DNA of 64,000 nucleotides, from the NCBI RefSeq assembly GCF_037176765.1, contig NC_090025.1:171538040-171602039 (forward strand), in the 5' to 3' direction. Shown one piece after another: positions 1 through 11,954 of the stretch. A program made the position numbers and the translations under genes. Origin of the DNA: Anolis sagrei. Its lineage: Eukaryota > Chordata > Lepidosauria > Squamata > Anolidae. The notes below the pieces were generated by a model, which was not told the DNA's origin, searched no databases, and was given only the letters and a program-made list of their open reading frames with translations. Numbering within the stretch: the stretch's first letter is position 1; each line of letters opens with the position of its first letter.

Positions 1-970
1 GTCTTTGTATTGTGTGTCACCTTCTCAACATATTCTTTTGTGATAAGGAAGCAGATTGAGGAGATTATTGGAAAATCTAGGAAGCTAATAAACAGAAGAC
101 CAGTGTGTCAAAGCCCAATAAATCTTGAGTATCAATGACATGACATATCTGGAAGCATCATTTTTTCCAACGTACTGAGAAATCTAATGGACAACAGCAT
201 CCACTTACACGAAATAAGTCCCTTTTCTGATCTGGTGTTTCTTCAAGATTGATGGCTCCTAGCACTACCACTGAACTAGTCGTTATGTCATGGTGCCATT
301 CTTATACTTTTCATCTTACAAATTGGAAGCAGCTGCAGATGGAGAACTAGCACCTCCTAAAATTCGATGAATTGGACAGGAGAACTATACAATAAAAAAT
401 TCACCTAAATGAATCCTGGTGAGATTTTAGGAAAATGCTTTTTTTTTTTACCCAATGCAAAGATCCATTTGGGATTTGTCAATGTTCTTCTACTGGTTCT
501 CTGCATCCCACCAGAAACATGGAAAAGTTGGTTTTTAGGGCTAAAGTCACCAGAATATACCAACTGGCAGAGACACTTGCTATGCTAGGTAGTGGATTGT
601 GAGAGCTTTAATATACTAAAAAATAGTCTTAGGGTTAGTTGCCACCCTAGACAACCCCTTCCCATCCTCACTAGAAAGAGCCCTACTAAAACTGCTTGAA
701 ATTACCACCCAACGAAAGGGAAGTGTGAACTAATATAAATCTCAGCCCTGCGCGATGGTCAACAGCAAATAGCAATAAAGAATGACCCAGATGCAGATGT
801 TTCCCATATGTTTTAAAATTACAAGCCAACACATCTGCCATCTCAAGCAAATAACCAGAAGAAAGACACTGGACTGTTACAGAACTAAGTTTGGGGATTT
901 ATAGTATACAAAGCTCACACTTTGTTTCCATCTGCCTGTCCTCATCCATAGTTTACCAGTGCTGTACTAT
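1..970. other. Unannotated intergenic sequence
   Basis: I see no recognisable gene or repeat family here. The reading frames are short and carry no familiar motif. Confidence 0.5.
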
Positions 971-1180
971 AGTCTATATAAATAAAAATGTAATTTTCAT
1001 TTGTGGGATTAACATAACTTAAAAACCACTGGACGAAATGACTCCAAATTTGGCCACAAGACACCTACCAACCCAACAAGTGACCATCAACCCCCCCCCC
1101 CCCCCCAAAAAAAAGTGGCAAGGACTTAAAAACACAAAAAAGCAAAAAGATGTTACAGCGCCTGCGCAAAAATGACTACC
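971..1180 (-). repeat. Family T repeat fragment (unclassified)
   Basis: Read on the minus strand, this matches the 3' part of the repeat that ends near 9204: the same run through a conserved 'ttttgagttatgttaat' block to the terminus 'tttatttatatag'. The family is unclassified. A poly-C/poly-A run interrupts it at about 1091-1115. I know of no coding capacity for it. Confidence 0.7.
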
Positions 1181-1187
1181 CTGGAAG

Positions 1188-1500
1188 GAGGGAAGGAAGG
1201 AAAGATACAAAAACTGAAGGAAGGAAAGAAGGCCATAGGGAAGGATGGAGAGAAAGGTGAAGGAGAGAAATAGGGAAGGAAGGAAGGAAGGAAGGAAGGA
1301 AGGAAGGAAGGAAGGAAGGAAGGAAGGAAGGAAGGAAGGAGAGAAAGAAGGAAGGAGAGAAAGAAGGAAGGAGAGAAAGAAGGAAGGAGAGAAAGAAGGA
1401 AGGAGAAAAAGAAGGAAGGAAAGTAAGAGGTAGAGAAGGAAGGAAGAAGATAAAAAAGAACGGACAGAAAAAGGGGGGGAGAGAAAGAGAAGGAAGGAAC
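1188..1500. repeat. (GGAA)n microsatellite
   Basis: A purine-rich array of GGAA/GAAGGA units, purest at about 1275-1340 and decaying into GAGAAAGAAGGA variants. It gives spurious reading frames on both strands (Arg/Lys/Glu-rich on plus, Ser/Phe/Leu/Pro-rich on minus) that should not be called genes. Confidence 0.95.
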
Positions 1501-1524
1501 CAGATAGAGGTGACAGCAAAGCAT

Positions 1525-2978
1525 GACTGGGAACAGCTAATACTGAATGAAAGAAAATAATTGGTGGGTGTTACCTGCAGGGCAGTATTGAAAATTATGG
1601 TGGGCATCATGCCTCTATATACATCGAACTAACGTAATTGTCTCCCTCCGTTGCATGCAGAGCTTGGAATAGTTTTCAGTTCTACAACTCTCATAGTCCA
1701 CACACAAACACACAACTTGTATGGCCATACTGGGGATGGAGCAGGGGGTGGACTGCACAGGATGACACTTGGGAAAGGAGCCACACATATGTCTTGATTC
1801 CATTGATCTAAACAATCTACTCCACAAATTCTTTCGACTGGGGAGGAAGATGCATGCCATGTTCTTTCAAGGAGTACAAAGTTTTAGTATTTAATGGAAA
1901 TTACCAGGAAATATGCTTGGAATGGAGAAATGTCATTTATAACCTGGAAATAAAAGAGGTGCATAAATTGTTTGTTATATGTCTTCAGCTCCATTCAGTC
2001 CCACAGCAATGCTGTCAAAGGTTCCTCTTGGCGAGATTTATTCAGTGGAGCTTTGCCATTGCTTTAATACAACATGGAAAATCCACTACTAGAGTGACAG
2101 GGATCACTTGATAAATACTTCAAACAAATCAGAATGAGAATTGTGTCGAGTGAAAGTTATTGATGTAAATATAAGAAGGTGCATTGTAATGCAAATAGGA
2201 GCACAGCTCAATATAGTGAGGACCGAGCATCCTGTTCATTTGTGGCTGGGTGAGGCAAATCTTCCAGATTTTGTGTTTTCTTGTTTCAGTGTTAGCTGCT
2301 TGCCTCTAGGGTAATTGTTAGTCTCAACTACAAACTCATTGAACTTACACTATTATTGATTTATCAACTCTTGATTCAACAGGTATTTATTTTGTGCTGG
2401 TAGGAACTAGCAGCCAGATTGAAGCCTAATTTTTCCGATATGCAAGTTTTAGGTTTAAGGACAACTCTTCTTTAAAACTCTTCTTCTTCAAGCCTCCACT
2501 ACTAATTAGTTTGTATATGATTCTGTTTGCTTACTATATTGTATATGTATGTTTTGGTATGCAACTTTCCCTTTATGTTTTCTGAGAAGTCGTGGGAGGG
2601 GCTGCAGACCACATGATCAGTTCTGAGACTGCTCAGAGCTCAGACTCCATTTTAGAGCAGAGACGCCATTAGACTTTGCACTCTTAACTGCAAACCCATG
2701 TTGCTGTTGATTGAAAGAAAGATGTCCTGTGTTGCCTGCACAAAGAAACCACTTCGAAACCATCTGTAACTGGACTGACAGGTTATGTACCTGTGTGATG
2801 AATAGATGAAGATTGTGAGTAAACGAAAGTCTATTTTTGTCTCTTAAGAGCATGATATAGAAACAAGATATTTTATGGGAGAGTAGATGTTTTTGGGCAC
2901 TGAAGAAAACACTTCTGAAGAACTTCTATATTTTGTGCATTGGCATAATCTCGGTTCCTAACAGAACAGAGACAACTA
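1525..2978. other. Unannotated intergenic sequence
   Basis: I see no supported gene or named repeat. Short open frames at 1615-2111 and 2617-3112 lack homology that I recognise. Confidence 0.45.
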
Positions 2979-4258
2979 TAAGCGGTGTTCATTAAAGATT
3001 TCCCCTGGCCCACTTCCTGTGGACTGAGAGCAATGAACCTTGGTACAGCTATTAGTCCTTCTCTACATTGGTGCCACATAGGGACACACACTCCTCCCAA
3101 CTTTTTAAACAACTGTAAACACCTTGCTTGTAGAAGTTGACAGGTTGCTCCAAAAGCAACATTATGACTTTGGAAATCAGAGTCTCATCATCTGAAAAAT
3201 GCTTGCCCTTCAAAAATTACTTCATTGTTGGAAAGAAGTGGAAGTCCGATGGTGTGAGCTTGGGTGAATAAGGGGAATGCGGTAGAATTTCAAAGCCACA
3301 GGAACATGCTTCCATTTGGACAACATGTGAGTTGTGAACTGGTGCATTGTCTTGCAGAAGGTGGGCACCTTTGGTGAGCATGCCACGTCTCTTGGTTTTG
3401 GTGGCTTCCTTCCACAGTAGTGAAGCATAGTATGCCCCAGTAATCATGGTACCCTTTGCTAGGAAATTCATCAATACTACTCGGTGCTGGTCCCAAAATA
3501 CTGTGAGCATGGCCTTGCCTGCCGAGAGTTGGGCACGTGCCTTCTTTGGAGGTAATGAGCCATGATGCTTCCATTGCATGAACTGGACTTTAGTCTCAGG
3601 ATCATAGTGATGGACCCAGCTTTCATCCTGTGTGATCAGTCTGTTGAAAAAGTCTTCCTGGTTTCCATGGCACATCATCAATAGAGCCTGAGCGCATTTG
3701 ACTCATTCCTGCTTCTGGAAAGGTGTGAGCAGCCGGGGGACCTAGCAAGCAGATACCTTATGTGTGTGAAGATGATCTTGGATTTTTTCCATGAACCCCA
3801 CACTAATCTTGACATTTGCTAGGTGGCGAATGGTTACATGACAATTTTCCAAAATGGCAACCTCCACTTGCTGGATGATGTGTTCATCAGTAGCAGACAG
3901 GGGTCACCCTGGAATTGTAGCTGTTTGCACCAAAGTCTGATCACATTTGAATTGATGATGCCAGTTCTTGGGTACATCATATGAAGGGGAATCATCATCA
4001 TAAACCTCTTTCATCTCATTGAATGTCTCCTTTGGTGTGTGGCCTTTCAAGTAAAGGAACTTGATGACTGCTCGGTATTCCACTGGATCCATTATCAAAC
4101 CTCACACTACTTCAGCACATGTAAAATTAAGACTATTATCACTTCTGAGTTGTAAATTGGCACATAACATATAGAGACATATCATTACACATGTGCAGTT
4201 TTAGCATCTTGTAATAAATAGAAGTTGGTCAGGGAAAATCTTCAATGAACGCCCCTTG
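2979..4258 (-). mobile_element. Mariner DNA transposon, full length but inactive
   Basis: The element is 1280 bp, the usual mariner size, and is bounded by TA dinucleotides (2977-2978 and 4259-4260). Its terminal inverted repeats share 'GTTCATT' and 'AAGATTT' blocks. On the minus strand a frame at 3217-3681 encodes the transposase core: TQDESWVHHYDP (first Asp), LLQDNAPVH (second Asp) and TPSDFHFFP (third Asp). The second and third Asp are 34 residues apart, the D,D34D signature of mariner. An N-terminal helix-turn-helix piece (MDPVEYRAVIKFLYLKG) lies in a separate frame at 3904-4098. The region between the two is not open, so the transposase cannot be made in one piece. Function is known from the family: cut-and-paste transposition at TA sites. 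Confidence 0.92.
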
Positions 4259-4316
4259 TAGGTTATCAGTCTAACATCTGAAAGCCAAATTGCCTTGCAT
4301 AAGTACATGTGGATAT

Positions 4317-4823
4317 TAGGGCTGGGCGGTTTCGTTCGTTAATTTTGTAATTCGTTATTAATTCGTATTTAAATTAGCATATGATCCAATATCGAGCCAT
4401 GCAGGAGCAATTAAAAATCGAAACAAATTTTTCAATTTATTTCGTAATTGTTTCGTAATTGTTTCGAAATTCTTTCGTAATTGTTTCCGTATGTCTGGTG
4501 CAAGTTTTAGGGTTGTTGTTTGTTTTATCAGTGATAAAAAATAAATTATCACACCAACAGTCAACAACAGAGGGAGAGGGAAGCTTCAGAAGTTTCCCCT
4601 GTCCCATTTGGAGGGTTTTTTTTTTTTGCATATTGCGCAATCGCGTCCGCCATTAACGAATCGATTCGTAATTGTTTCGTAATTGTTTCGTAATTTACGA
4701 AATTTCGTAATTTTGAACTTTTTTAAAGAAAAATTTCGGAATTCTTTTAAAAAACAAAACGCAAAAACCCCCTAAAAACTAATCAAGTTTAGAAACAAAT
4801 TTTTCCGTGGTTACCCAGCCCTA
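4317..4823. mobile_element. Non-autonomous hAT-like element (MITE)
   Basis: The termini TAGGGCTGGG / CCCAGCCCTA are perfect inverted repeats, flanked by a perfect 8-bp TSD gtggatat (4309-4316 and 4824-4831), which is the hAT hallmark. Both subterminal parts carry several direct 'ttcgtaattgt' motifs (about 4440-4490 and 4665-4710). These resemble hAT transposase-binding subterminal repeats; that role is inferred. It has no transposase frame. Confidence 0.88.
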
Positions 4824-4831
4824 GTGGATAT

Positions 4832-5689
4832 ATACCACTGAAGAGAAGATTTTACTCAAATGAGGTTTTTTTGCTCTTCTCTCGAAGATCATGCTTTCAC
4901 AAAAGGTTATGATTTTCAAACAGTTGTGGTTATGGAGATTCTGGTTTTCAAAAAAAAAAAAGATATACAGCAAAGTCTGAAATAAATTTCTTTGCAAACT
5001 TTTGCATTATCAGAAACCCAAGAGTACTACCATACATATTTTATATTATTTGCTTAAATTAACATCATTACAGATGTTTAATTTGCTTTTAAAATTTTTC
5101 ATTTATTACAGCTTCTTCATTTCTTTGCACAATAACAAGAGTATTGCTCATAAGGAGTTCATTAAAGTAGAAGAGGCTTTGAAGCTTCAAGCTGTCTTTT
5201 CAGTTTCCTTTTCATTGCCAGACACTGATTTTAGGAATGTAAATACCTGCCAGTAGAATAATGAAAAGCATTTTGGTCCTGGAAACCAAAGCTACAATCT
5301 CAGGAAAATACTCAGATGTATTGCTAGTTCCAATTTAACAGCAACAACAACAACACGACAACACGACGACAACAATGCATGAACATACAAAATAAAACCC
5401 AATTTGATATAATAGCTGGTGCTTTTTTAGTAATTTAAAACATAGCCCAACAATTTCTCACTTCATAATCTGCCTTCCCATGACCTTGTTTTGGAATATA
5501 CTCCATGCAGATGGTCTTTTTAACAGAAAAGATCCTACAGACTCTGCCAATTCCCAGCTACAGTTCACTACACATGGAAGACTCAGGAGCCCTGGAAAAA
5601 AGATTCTGCCGTTTTAAAGCTAGAGATGGTAGGTGCAAAATAATTGGACTGAATTTTGTTGTTGCTCTTTTGAGAATGTATCTTCCAAT
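4832..5689. other. Unannotated sequence with short CAA/CGA repeat
   Basis: I recognise nothing except a short low-complexity run of caa/cga units at about 5339-5372. Confidence 0.4.
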
Positions 5690-5775
5690 AGAGTTGACTC
5701 TCTGGAACCATGGCTTCTGCATCCAGGGATTCAGCCAACCATGGCTCAAAAACATTGCTTAAAAATCCAAAAAGC
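5690..5775 (+). mobile_element. MER2/Tigger-like pogo fragment
   Basis: The text 'ggcttctgcatccaggg' followed by 'attcagccaaccatggctc' resembles the ends of MER2-type pogo/Tigger elements of vertebrates. Related sequence occurs near 14090-14160 and 42950-43110. Only one end is recognisable. Confidence 0.5.
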
Positions 5776-7254
5776 AAACTTTGATGTTGCCATTCACCAA
5801 GCACTATGCTCGTGTGTTGGCATACCCCTCTGTAGCCTCCTGCCTTTTCACAGAGCCACAAGATTTTTTTAAACATACATGCACAGTATTAAGCTTGTCA
5901 GGTAGCATGAGATTGAAAAAAGATCACAAAATGGAGGTAGTGAAAAATTGTTTATGGTCACAAAGAAAACGTGGCTCTGGAACAGAAGAGGTGGAACTAC
6001 ATGCACATACTAGAGTTGTGCACAATATATTTGTTTTGCCAAGACAATCTGTGTGATCTGAATTATTATGTAACACAAAATGACGACAGCAGCCTGAAGA
6101 CGAAAGAGCAAACGCTGCCAACTATGTGCCCCAAAACCAAAGCGAGGAAATGCCAAAGTAAAGCGTACATATTCTCGAGAGCAATCACTCTTGTTGAAGA
6201 CAACTCTTCTTGATGTGTCCAGCTGTTTTTTTTATTTGAAAAATCTCAGCCCCGTACTTGTCATGAACTCTTTATTTCTCATCTTTTCTTTTTAGATCTG
6301 CATTAACGTTCACTTTGTTTAATCGAAAACACAAATTAAGCTCAGAAACCCACAAGAAACTATATCTCTCTTTGGCTCAGTGGAGACATTCTGGAACCGT
6401 ATGTTTAAACACTTGGGGAGTTAAAAGCTGCCAATCTCTGGGTTTTTTTATTTTTATTCTTTTGTGCTTTCAGGGAAGGACGAGAATGAAATGCACCCCG
6501 CCTTCACTGAACCAGAAAAAAACCCCACATGGGACCACTCCAGAGGATTACAGCGTGTCCTTCTTTCACCTCTTTCATGTTCTCTCCTCGTAAAGCTCCA
6601 AAAAAGAGGTTCGCCAGGGTTTGCCACTCGGGCCAAGTTTGGGTTTTTCTTCCCCCCCCCCCTCTCTTTTAAAGCTTCACTTTCATGCTTTTGCATTAGC
6701 AGTGGATTTTATTTGGCCTTCAGCAATTGGTGTCTTGATCAAAGCAACAGACGTTCAGCTTAAGAGACCAAGTGAGGGAGACAGTGGCCAGGTGCTAAGT
6801 GTGCTTGACTATATTCATGTGGTTTTGGAGGTGAGAGCCTAGCTAAACATAACACACCAATGTGTGCAACAAAACTCCCAACAACTCCACTTTTTGCTGT
6901 TGCTGTGGAAGGAGAAAAGATGTTTCAAGAGGGGTAACTTTAGAGTGGAGATGCAGCAGGTACATCATATGGGTTTGATCCTTTTTTTTCTCTGCTGCTC
7001 CAGCTCACTTTGGAAACACTTTCCCCAAAATGTTTGGAGGAAAAGTGGCAGGAGCAAAATTTTAGAGCTGGGAACGATGGGATGGGAAAGGAAAGAAGTA
7101 AAGTAACCTCCCTCTCCTTCCCTCTTCCTGAAAAGGACTCTCTCTCTCATTTGGGAGTTTATTAATAATTGATTGATTTAGGTAACATTTACCTGCTGAT
7201 CATGACTCCCAAAATAACAACAACAATTTTAAATATCAGATTAATCATATCAGA
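5776..7254. other. Unannotated intergenic sequence
   Basis: I see no supported gene. There is a poly-T/poly-C run at 6642-6668. Open frames at 6315-7150 are short and overlap on both strands without recognisable motifs. Confidence 0.4.
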
Positions 7255-7371
7255 GAATAGGTTAAAAAAATTAAAAGACCAAAGACCAAATTTGGTGTTA
7301 ATTCGTCCAGTGGTTTTTGAGTTATGTTAATTCCACAAACAAACATTACATTTTTATTTATATAGACTAGT
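7255..7371 (+). repeat. Family T repeat, unit 0 (3' end only)
   Basis: This contains the 'gtccagtggtttttgagtta' block and the 'tttatttatatag' terminus of family T. The next unit starts directly after it at 7372, so the units lie head to tail. Confidence 0.7.
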
Positions 7372-9204
7372 TGTCCCCTATCACGCATTGCTGTGGCCCA
7401 TTCTGTTTATATGTGTTTTGTGTGTATATATGTGCATAGGAAGGATAACAATATCGAGGATAGCTTTGACGGTGTGGTGAATGAATTAGAATGGGCCTTA
7501 AGAAGCATTGCTAACAACAAGGCAGCAGGAGACGACGGGATCCCAGCTGAACTGTTTAAAATCGTAAAAGATGATGCTGTCAAGGCGATGCATGCCAATG
7601 GCCATCAGACTGGAAAAAATCAACTTACATCCCCATACCAAAAAAGGGAAATGCAAAAGACTGCTCCAACTTCCGTACAGTGGCCCTTATTTCTCATGCC
7701 AGTAAGGTAATGCTCAAGATCCTGCAAGGAAGACTCCAGCAATACATGGAGCGAGAGTTGCCAGATGTTCAAGCTGGGTTTAGAAAAGGCAGAGGAACCA
7801 GAGACCAGATTGCCAATATCTGCTGGATAATGGAGAAAGGCAGGGAGTTTCAGAAAAACATCTACTTCTGCTTCATTGACTATTCTAAAGCCTTTGACTG
7901 TGTGGATCATAATAAATTGTGGCAAGTTCTTGGTAGGATGGGCATCCCAAGCCACCTTGTCTCTCTCCTGAGGAATCTGTACAAGGACCAAGTAGCAACA
8001 GTCAGAACTGACCACGGAACAACAGACTGGTTCCAGATTGGGAAAGGCGTACGGCAAGGCTGCATACTCTCACCCAACCTTTTTAACTTGTATGCAGAAC
8101 ACATCATGCGATGTGCGGGGCTTGATGAATGCAAAGCTGGGGTGAAAATTGCTGGAAGAAACATTAACAACCTCAGATATGCAGATGACACCACTCTGAT
8201 GGCCGAAAGCGAGGAGGAGCTGAGGAGCCTTCTAATCAAGGTGAAAGAAGAAAGCGCAAAAGCCGGGTTGCAGCTAAACGTCAAAAAAACCAAGATTATG
8301 GCAACAAGAATGATTGACAACTGGGAAATAGAGGGAGAAAACGTGGAGGCCGTGACAGACTTTGTATTTCTAGGCGCAATGATTACTGCAGATGCAGACT
8401 GTGGCCAGGAAATCAGAAGACGCTTACTTCTTGGGAAGAGAGCAATGTCCAGTCTTGATAAAATAGTAAAGAGTAGAGACATCAGACTGGCAACAAAGAT
8501 CTGCCTAGTCAAAGCCATGGTATTCCCTGTAGTCACCTACGGATGTGAGAGCTGGACCTTAGGGAAGGCTGAGTGAAGGAAGATCGATGCCTTTGAACTG
8601 TGGTGTTGGAGGAAAGTTCTGAGAGTGCCTTGGACTGCGAGAAGATCCAACCAGTCCATCCTCCAGGAAATAAAGCCCGGCTGCTCATTGGAGGGAAGGA
8701 TACTAGAGACAAAGTTGAAGTACTTTGGCCACATCATGAGGAGACAGCAAAGCCTAGAGAAGACAATGATGCTGGGGAAAGTGGAAGGCAAAAGGAAGAG
8801 GGGCCGACCAAGGGCAAGATGGATGGATGGCATCCTTGAAGTGACTGGACTGACCTTGAAGGAGCTGGGGGTGGTGACAGCCGACAGGGAGCTCTGGCGT
8901 GGGCTGGTCCATGAGGTTACGAAGAGTCGGAGACGACTGAACGAATGAACAACAACATGTGCATATGTGTGTATTTGTGTATATGTGTATATATGTGTGT
9001 TTGTGTGTATATTTTGCACATGCTTTGTAATGTATTTTTTTTTGGCTTTTTAAGTCTCTTCTGCTGTGTTTTTCAGTGTTTTATGAGTGATGGTCACTCA
9101 TTGGCCTGATAGGTGTATTGTGTCCAAATTTGGTGTCAATTCGTCCAGTGGTTTTTGAGTTATGTTAATCCCACACACTAACATTACATTTTTATTTATA
9201 TAGA
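7372..9204 (+). repeat. Family T repeat, unit 1, interrupted by BovB
   Basis: The unit begins actagttgtcccc..cacgcattgctgtggccca and ends 'tttatttatatag' at 9204. A BovB LINE is inserted at 7439-8956. Without it the unit is about 315 bp. The family is unclassified; a Helitron or a non-autonomous LINE are the options I would test. Confidence 0.7.
7439..8956 (+). mobile_element. BovB (RTE) LINE, 5'-truncated
   Basis: This is a 1.5 kb 3' portion of a BovB retrotransposon flanked by a perfect 9-bp TSD atgtgcata (7430-7438 and 8957-8965). The reverse transcriptase shows motif A (FIDYSKAFDCVDH), motif B (GVRQGCILSP) and the catalytic LRYADDTTLM, then the BovB C-terminal domain (YGCESWTLGKAE, RRSNQSILQE, YFGHIMRRQQSLEKT). 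Breaks: a frame change near 7590-7680, and TGA at 8574-8576 where the other BovB copy in this window reads CGA, which fits CpG decay. The 3' tail is aac-rich. It is dead but fairly young. BovB is known to have moved horizontally among squamates, ruminants and ticks. Confidence 0.96.
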
Positions 9205-10080
9205 CTAGCCGTCCCCTGCCACGCGTTGCTGTGGCCCAGTCTGGTGATCTGGAAAATAAAGTAATGGTATCTAATTTATGTAATTTATTTATGCTTGTGG
9301 GTAAACAGTATTTCTTATTGTTTCTTTGTCAGTGTTCATGTGGGGAGTGTCTGGTTTGCCTACTCTGGAATATGCAACGTATCATTGTCCTTCTTTAGGA
9401 GTCCCTTTCAAATCTATGATACTATATCTCTCTCTGTGTGAATAATATCTATCTATCTATATCTATGGCTGGATGGCTCTTTATCAGGAGGGCTTTGATT
9501 AGATTTTCTTTCCCTGGCGAAGAGAGTTGGACTGGATGGCCTTAAGTATTTCCTGTTGGTCATGAGGGTTCTGTGTGGGAAATTTGCCCCGATTCTGTCG
9601 TTGGTGGGGCTTAGACTGCTCTTTGATTGTAGGTGAACTATAAATCCCAGTAACTACAACTCCAAAATGTCAAGGTCTATTCCCCCCAAACTCCATCTGT
9701 GTTCATATTTGGGCATATGGAATATTCATGCCAAGTGTGGTCCAGATCCATCATTGTTTGAGTCCCCAGTGGTCTCTGGATTTAGGTGAACTACAACTCC
9801 CAAACTCATGGTCAATGCCCACCAACTTCTTCTAGTGTTTTCTGTTGGTCATGGGAGTCCTGTGTGTCACCTTTGGTTCAATTCCATCATTGGCGGAGTT
9901 CAGAATCCTCTTTGATTGTACGTGAACTATAAATCCCAAGAACTACAACTTACAAATTTTGAGTGAAGGACAAAGAGTGGTTTATTAGGTTATGCTATCC
10001 AAATTTGGTGTCAATTTGCCCAGTGGTTTTTGAGTTATGTTAATCCCACAAATGTACATTACATTTTTATTTATATAGAT
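9205..10080 (+). repeat. Family T repeat, unit 2, with SPIN-related module
   Basis: This starts 'actagccgtcccctgccac' and ends with the same 'tttatttatatag' terminus. Unlike unit 1, its middle (about 9575-9960) carries a block that is the reverse complement of the interior of the SPIN-like element at 32641-33382. It has no coding frame. Confidence 0.65.
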
Positions 10081-11044
10081 TTCAGATCACAGGTTTTTGT
10101 GATGACTTGCAGGCAATACTGGCAAGTAGAAAGTCAAACAGCAGTGGGCACTTAAAAAATTCCCAGACATTTAAAAATCTGCCAGGAGAGAAATTTTAGC
10201 TCTGAAAAAGATGACTTGTCCTGGAAACATGCAGTTACCCTAACTCATGCTTTTAAAAGTCACCAACAGAATTCCAGTCATGGTTTTCGACACCAAAGGG
10301 AGTATGAAGTGTTACAATCAATCCATTCAATCACCTTGAAATTCTGCCACCTCCGTCTGCTCCACAGAGCCCTTCGAGGAAGAGGAGAATCCAGATGTGA
10401 GTTGAATTTATTCTGTCCGTGTGTTTGATGTTGAACCAGTTGCTCTTATTTGAGCCCAGTCTCCAAGCATCCTTCGAAAGCGCTAAGAATCGAGGCAACA
10501 GCTTCTACATTGTCCAGGCATGTGCCTGGGATAAAGAGATGACATGCTTGTTTCAAAGACAAATTGACCTGGCTCCTTTTGCCAGGGTGAACAAACCAGG
10601 CAGGACTTGTGTTTTTTTGGTCTGGAATCTTTGCAGACACCGATTAGGTTCTGTCTCCATAAATAAAGGGCATAAACCTCAAGTCATTTTTCTCCTGCAT
10701 TCTGGTTGAGCGATTTTTCACTGTTGAAGGAATAATGATGCCATGGTGAAAAACAGTCAACATGGCTTATGTAAGGGGAGTCATGCTTCAGCCCTTTGGA
10801 ACGATTTGGGATGTCTTCAGCAAGCAAATGCGGGCACTGGTGACCCACGAAATAAAGTGTCAATGGCTTTTTAGAAAGCTTTGGATCATGTTTCCTACCA
10901 AAGGCCTTGGAGGAGATTTAGTAGGAGAGCAGCCATTCCATGGGGTGGGATGCCAATTTCTCTTTATGGTTTGGAAACAATAGGAAACAAAAAGGTAGGA
11001 AAGAGTGGAAAGTAGTCACAATGAAAAGGAATTGGGTATTCAGG
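10081..11044. other. Unannotated, apparently unique sequence
   Basis: I recognise no gene or repeat. Open frames here (up to 96 codons) have no familiar domain. Confidence 0.4.
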
Positions 11045-11273
11045 CCATTAGAATAATAGAATTATAGAACTGGAAGAGACCTCATGGGCCAACCCCCTGC
11101 CAAGAAGCAGGAAAATTGCATTCAAAGCACCCCTGACAGATGGCCATCCGGCCTCTGTTTAAAAGCCTCCAAAGAAGGAGCCTCCACCGCACTCCGGGGC
11201 AGAGAGTTCCACTGCTGAACAGCTCTCACAGTCAGGAAGTTCTTCCTAATGTTCTGATGGAATTCTCCTTTCA
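11045..11273 (-). mobile_element. CR1 LINE 3' end
   Basis: On the minus strand this is the standard CR1 tail, from 'aggaagaacttcctgactg' through 'ggactggatggcc'-type text to a degenerate 'tctat' terminus. It is severely 5'-truncated, which is usual for CR1. Confidence 0.92.
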
Positions 11274-11794
11274 TTAGCAGTACTTCTTAACCCTAAAGAC
11301 ACAGTACCTAAGAATAAAATTGGATAAACAAACCAAACATGGTTTAGAAAAATTAAACTTGCACATGACAACCAACTTCTTAAGCCCAGTAAAAATCATG
11401 AATTGCTCCATAAAGAGTGCTTTCCTTTGCATTTACTGCTTGGGAATGAAAATGGTAGTGATGGGGCATGCACTCTGCACGTTCTCAGGAGTCCCCTTTT
11501 GACCCAGGAGAACGAAGCGGAAGAAACACACCAACGAAGTGAATCTCTCTGAAGATTACCTTTCATGGTGTGATTCTCCAATTAAGTTGATGGAGGCAGT
11601 GAATACTGTGGTGATTTTCAGGTAATGTGTTGTAAGATATATGTAGGAACAAATTTAAGGAGTTATAAGGGTACATATATGCCGCTTGTGTGAACCAATC
11701 AAGGCCTAGAAGCCATACAAGGTCCAGTATCTAAAACTGAAGTATTTTGAAGTACCTGGCAGCACTATTGCAGAGGTGACTCATAGCATAAACA

Positions 11795-11935
11795 CCAGAA
11801 GAAGGAGGAGGAGGAGGAGGAGGAGGAGGGAGAGGAGGAGGTGGTGGTGGAGGTGGAGGAGGAGGAGGAGGAGGAAGAGAAGGAGGAGGAGGAGAAGGAG
11901 AAGGAGGAGAAGGAGAAGGAGAACAACAGCAACAG
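11795..11935. repeat. (GGA)n microsatellite
   Basis: Imperfect GGA/GGT/GAA trinucleotide array, purine-rich on the plus strand, followed by caacag units. Confidence 0.95.
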
Positions 11936-11954
11936 CAACAGGTTTTTAGTTTTT

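Noticed and set aside
1275-1345. CRISPR-like array of short repeats
   Set aside because: It is a simple tetranucleotide microsatellite in a vertebrate genome, with no spacers.
1019-1610. Long Ser/Phe/Pro-rich and Arg/Lys-rich reading frames
   Set aside because: They are translations of the GGAA microsatellite in all frames and are not genes.
3217-3681. Transposase frame as a domesticated gene
   Set aside because: It lies inside a mariner with both ends and TA flanks, and the N-terminal part is in a separate, broken frame.
7680-8576. 298-codon reverse-transcriptase frame as a host gene
   Set aside because: Clear BovB motifs, TSDs and a tail show that it is a truncated LINE.
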